This document shows, in pieces, positions 59,265 to 64,000 of a DNA stretch of 64,000 nucleotides. The stretch is from Podarcis raffonei (Eukaryota > Chordata > Lepidosauria > Squamata > Lacertidae), in NCBI RefSeq assembly GCF_027172205.1, contig NC_070602.1:59167520-59231519 (forward strand). Direction: 5' to 3'. Position 1 is the stretch's first letter. The number at the start of each line of letters is the position of its first letter. A program made the translations under genes and the position numbers. Below the pieces are notes generated by a model that worked only from the letters and a program-made list of their open reading frames with translations, was not told the origin of the DNA and did no database searches.

Positions 59265-59830
59265 GTTAGTATTATTCCTATTATTAATAAAATAATAAGT
59301 ACCCCTCCCCGAGCAGCGCAGGGAACTAGGCTCCGGCTGCGCTCGTGAGCTCCTGTGGAAGTGGCGGGGCAGCCTCCCCAAGTGCCAGAAGCGCCGTCCT
59401 CGGCCGCTCCCCGTCAGGCGCGAAGAGGAGGTGGCGGGAAGAAGAGGAGGCGGGGCGCAGGGACAGGCGCCGCTCCTGGCTGCCGGCGTTTCCTCAGCTG
59501 GGGCTGCTGCTCCCTGCGTGAAAAGGGCAACAACAGCCGCCGCCTCGCCGGGGAGAAGGAGCTGAGCGGGGCTTCCGAAGGAGCCAGCCAGGCAGCCGAG
59601 CAGTCGTCAGTGCCGGCGAGGTAGATGGTGCGTGCGGTAGCTCGGGAGGCGCCGGGTGCTTGGAGCAGCAGCTCCTCCTTGGCTTGTATCATCTCCATTC
59701 CTGCCCGCCGCGGAGCTGGTGGCGCTTCTTTGCCTCCCTCTGCCTGTCTTCGCCTTGCAGGCAAAGGTGAGGGGAGAACTGGTACCCTTTTGCCTTCCTC
59801 CCTTGGCACAAGAAGGTAAATGAGTGTTAA

Positions 59831-60684
59831 CGGGAAGGCTGGTTCATCGATGTTTCTCTTTTAACCATGTCGGTAGCTCCTGTATGCCCGTCCTGGTTTC
59901 TTTTACCCAGGTTGGTTATTAGTTTTGTGTATTTGTGAAAAGAGCATCCAGCCAATTGAGCATGGTCTCTGAATCCTATAAGGCGTGTGTTTATTTGTTT
60001 TTATGAGGTTAGTCAAGAGAGAAGGCCTGGATAATTTTTTCCTAGATACCTTCTACTAAGTATTGTTTAGCAGGCAAGATTGCTATGTCAAGGTTTGGCA
60101 GGAGGTGAATTGTGGTGGTTGTTTGGTACACCACTGGGCTATTTCTGCTGGACCAGCCAGTGCCTGCTGGTTGTTGGGATTCTTGTAAAGAATGCTGGAC
60201 GAATGCAAGAGCACATTCTCAAGTTCACCTAACACAGGTTCGTATAAACATCCTGTCTGAACTCTTGCTTTGCACATAAAGGCATATTACGGAATGATTG
60301 AGACTAGGGGTTGGGGTGGAGGGAGGGAGGGAGGGAGGGAGAATGCACTGCCCATAGCTGGCTCCTGTTTGAGGCATCTATACAAAAACAGGCTCATTTG
60401 TAAGCTAAAGGAAGATGATTTATCTTGGTTTTTGTCTCTTTGTTGTATTTAATGTTATACTGATTCTTGATTCTACAGCATTTTAAGAAAGTTTATGATA
60501 GAAGGGCATAGTAGTACATTTCCTCTCTTTTTCTAGTTGCTAATCATCTGAACATTATATTTCTAGGCAGAAATCTCTTGAAAGGTTATTCTAACTTGAA
60601 ATAGACAAGGTTATTTTTAATACTTTTTTGCTTCAGGGGGTAGACTGTATTGTTTGACTGATAGGATTCTAGGCCAAAGAGAAT

Positions 60685-60717
<33 letters not shown>

Positions 60718-63700
60718 CGAGAGAGCGCTCACGTGGTCCTCTGTGTACTTGGAAAGTTCATGAATGTACTGGGTAGCCTCTGCCAATGTGGTTGTTGATT
60801 CCTGACCATACATCATTCTATTAGTTTATGGCACAACAACTGTCTGTGTTCCTGGATATGCTGTCAGCCAAAAAGAAATTTGGGAGCCCTCTAAGGGAAA
60901 CAGCATATGCCTTTTATCCCTGGCAAGCTAAAGCTTTCTACCACCTGTATGTAGTCTGCAGTGACCAGTCGCTATGTACTAGCAGGGTTTGAATGACCTG
61001 GTATGGATGGCTGGTGGGAATCAGAAGTGTGCTATGATTTGCACCCAGCCTCTGAAATGCCGATATATTCTAAGTATAGCATTTAATTGGGAACCAGAAA
61101 AGTTCCTACACGGATCAATCTTGCTCAACTTGTAGAGCATCTGGTGCTTCACTTGAACACATTTGCAGGGCTTTATTATCTAGCCTCAATATATTTTTGT
61201 GAGATAGCCAACGTTTCAGATTTGTATTTAGGGCTAATGTGACATAGTGGATAGATTTCTCTACTAGGGAAACCTAAGTTCAGCTAGTTGTTCTTGGGCC
61301 AGTCAGTTTCTCAGTTTAACATGCTGCACAGGGATAAAATGGAGGAAAACTCCTTTGACCATCACAAATGAGAGGCTCTCGTAAGTTGATGACATAAAAA
61401 TATAGGGGTGATGTGATATCAAATTGTTGCTTTTGATGGAGATAGAAAGGCGGTCTTACTTGAAATACTGTAGTCAAAATTTTGTTTGAAGTGCCATTAG
61501 TTTCTCTTTGATTTTCCTCTTCACCAATCTTTAGCATGCCAAACTAACCTCTTACAGCATTAGCAAAACAAGCTTTGTTTCCTGGGAAGATAAAACCAAT
61601 CACTGTGTATATTGCAAATATTTGGGGTCTTTTAAAATCATTTAGCTATGGATCTCTCTCCCCAGTCCCAGTTGGTAGTAAAAGTTTTTTTTAAAAAAAG
61701 TTTTTCAACTCCATAGATTTATTTTTTGTACAAAGGGCTGTGAGCAACACCCCAAGGCTTTCCTGCAAACTCCAATTTCTACTCATGCATGTCCTGAGAT
61801 TAATCTGAAGGGTGTAGAAATAATAAAAAAAATTCTGGAAATTTTAATACAAAGGGACATTGAGGGAGAGATTGCACTTTTTCTGCTTCAGAGGATTGTT
61901 CACACTGTCCTTACTTGCACTGGTTATGTCATGCTATTGCAGTATGGTATAACGTGATGTGACTGATGCAGTCTCGTGTGCCACATCATGGTGAAATCAC
62001 TGAAGGGCGGAAAAAAGTTTTTCTCCATTGTTTTAGTAATTTTTCCACAAAGTAAGCTTGTGCCTGTAACAATGCAGTTAAGATAAAGAAATACGCTGCC
62101 ATCTTGCTACATGTATATATCGCTGCCAGAGAACCTTGCTATGGGAAATGTTGATTTTGCATTACCACTTTTTTTTTTTAAAAAAAGAAAGCATTTAGTG
62201 TGCAAATGAAATATGTGTGCATATATCTGTGTAGACACATCTGCTGAAATGGGGGCAGCCACTCACACATTTATTTCCATGCGTGATGCATTGGCTGTAG
62301 TAGACACTAGCGTGGTGCCACTGGCGGAGGAACGGGGGGAGCGCACCACCCCCGGCACCATTGGGGAGGGGGTACCATCGTGGCCATGCGCCGTGCACCC
62401 CCACCGCGCCAGATGCCAGGCCCCCAAGACTCACACCATGCCCCCATGGGCAACGTGCCACACCCCTGCCTGCTTTCCGCCCCCAGTGCCGTAGCATGCA
62501 GCTTCATCACTGTGTGGTGCTGGTATTTCCCACAGCGATCCTAACGTATAGCTCCTTTCCTGATAGGGTGACAAATGGGGTTGTGTCCAATGTTGGCTTT
62601 ATACTAGTGGAAAGTCCTTGCAATCTCAGAAGGCAAGATGCCTGATATTCATCAGTCCTCCCTACTTCAATCTTCCATACCATATTGATACTGTTCCAGA
62701 GGGTCATCTAACTTTCAGGGGCAGCTTTCAGTAGCCATGGGGAGGCAGTCATGATTAGGAAGTCATTGGCAAAAATTGGGTGCCCTGCTTTGCATGAGTG
62801 GAGGTTCAGAGTCACAACTGGATGAAGCCCACTGTTTCCACAACATATGCTAGTTGTGTAGAAGGGATTTCATTAGGTTTGGTGAGTGGAGCAAATCCTA
62901 CCACTCAATCTGATGTGCTGTGGGAGGGAGCTGAATGAGGATGAGAGGTTTACATCCACTCGGCTCCACCAGGCTCTGACAGCGGGAGGTCTGCCACCGT
63001 GCAGGTCACCACTATGCTCACCAAAAGCACAGGTGGAAGCTACTACCATCAGTTTACTTGGCAGCAGTAACTGGCAGAAACCTCTGAAGTGTGGTGTTTC
63101 GGGGCAGAGCTGGGCTGGCCATAGGTTCTACCAGTGATGGTTCCAATCCAGGCCTTTCCACTGTGCCAGCCTGAAGCTAGTGCAGCCAAGGCCCAGCAGT
63201 TTCATTGAGCCCCAGTCAGTGTGGTTGATGGGCAGGGTGTGTGGCAGGGCTTCAGATTTATCGGTGCATCTGCTGGTTCATTCAGCCCTGCTGCTCCTGG
63301 TCAGCAATAAGGCAGCATGCAATAGTGCTTCTGGGAGCAAAAAGCTGCACATGCCAACATTCACCATATTTTTTTTTTTACATTTGAGTTTTAGTGTTTT
63401 TTGAAAAACTTAAAAAAAACTTTTCCATGGAAACCTGTTTTCCCCATGATAACAGACAAACGAAATATGCAAAGTAGCAATTGCACAAGCATGTCACTTA
63501 TCCTGTAGGTCATGAAAAGAAGAAATAGTTACGATAATTAAAATAAAGAGGAGGTGAAATAATTGATTTCCAGTAGTGAGGATGGGGAAACAATGTAAGT
63601 GTGACCAGCAATATAAGGGTTAGTTGTAGCCCTGTGTTATGTAGATTGAGAAAGAGTGAATGAACTATACAGAATAAATCAGCGACTCATAAAGAGCAGT

Positions 63701-64000
63701 TCCTTCAGAGTAAATGCAGACAACCTGTATGTGTATCCAAGAGCTGCGGGGAATTTTACTAGATTACTGCTTCCTTGGAGATTTTTGAAGAGATGCAGAA
63801 GACTGGTAAAATTATGACAACCACTTGGTAGAAAAGGAGTGGGAAACTGAATCTGTCTGGGGGGCTGGAGCCTTATTTCCCCTCCAGGCAAAGTTTGACA
63901 GGTGGACAGTGACAGGTAGAGTTGAATTGTAATTGTATGGCAAAGAAGGAGACTGTTGTTCTAGTACCTTTGTTGCTCTTTATCTAGACTTCTTTGTAAA
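59831..64000. other. Downstream of the CpG island; probable first intron
   Basis: No exon recognised on either strand. Items seen are GAGG repeats at about 60319-60342, a (GA)n run at 60685-60724, a plus-strand SINE-like remnant at about 61238-61320 (CATAGTGGATAGATTTCTCT), and an isolated GC-rich block at 62310-62500 whose ORFs on both strands look compositional. If the 58.9-kb promoter is real, this is intronic. Confidence 0.4.

Larger units (their letters stand above)
58420..59830 (+). promoter_or_regulatory. CpG island / promoter of an unassigned plus-strand gene
   Basis: About 1.4 kb of GC- and CpG-rich sequence, the second such block in the window. Near 58.7-58.9 kb it has an inverted CCAAT box (ATTGG, 58736-58740), CGCGCACGTGCGC-type CpG runs and an X-box-like motif at 58792-58805, then an ATG at 58913 and a splice donor after 58997. 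An (ACT)n microsatellite at 59225-59263 splits the island. The second half (59300-59640) is GC-rich and may hold an alternative first exon. By mammalian gene order this side of E2F8 faces NAV2, but the sequence itself does not show it. Confidence 0.7.

Noticed and set aside
59034-59819. ORFs in the right-hand CpG island (Thr-, Ser- and Arg/Gly-rich)
   Set aside because: Caused by the (ACT)n run and GC-rich composition; no recognisable domain on either strand.

Overview
This is a vertebrate nuclear window, almost certainly from a squamate reptile (lizard or snake; a lacertid-like lizard would fit, but the species cannot be fixed). The reasons are an RTE-BovB LINE closely resembling the squamate/ruminant BovB family, two copies of the Sauria SINE, many L2-like LINE pieces with short simple-repeat tails, CORE-SINE copies, and several squamate-type MITE families. 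There is no operon, CRISPR array, tRNA/rRNA gene or bacterial feature.

Left third (about 1-20.3 kb): one complete, well-supported host gene, E2F8, on the minus strand. Thirteen coding exons between 17583 and 2281 have consistent AG/GT borders and compatible phases. They sum to 2775 nt, an uninterrupted 924-residue protein plus stop. Both E2F DNA-binding domains, the SSPIAG and [11 protein letters not shown] blocks and the C-terminal STEDKF tail (human STEDVH) identify E2F8. A CpG-rich promoter with CCAAT boxes and E2F-like sites lies at about 19.56-20.28 kb. The last intron carries a 5'-truncated BovB insertion with an exact 11-bp target-site duplication that starts only 7 nt inside the splice donor.

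Middle (20.3-58.4 kb): no protein-coding exon that I can support. It is repeat-rich intergenic DNA: L2-like LINE fragments (about 30, 36.6-37.6, 46.4-48.6 and 56.7-57.8 kb), hAT and Tc/mariner MITEs with readable TSDs, a solo LTR nested in a MITE nested in a LINE (30 kb), two Sauria SINEs, a GC-rich chain of hairpins (52.3-52.75 kb), and a very clean 27-bp perfect inverted repeat with a 15-nt spacer at 32.2 kb.

Right end (58.4-64 kb): a second CpG island with an X-box-like motif, an inverted CCAAT box and a short open first exon (ATG at 58913, donor after 58997) on the plus strand. In mammals the gene on this side of E2F8 is NAV2, so a NAV2 5' exon is a positional guess only; the 28-residue peptide is not recognised.

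I found no undescribed multi-gene system. The items most worth a second look are the 32.2-kb hairpin, the GC-rich hairpin-chain repeat, the BovB insertion beside the E2F8 splice donor, the three-level nesting at 30 kb, and the unassigned promoter/first exon at 58.9 kb.
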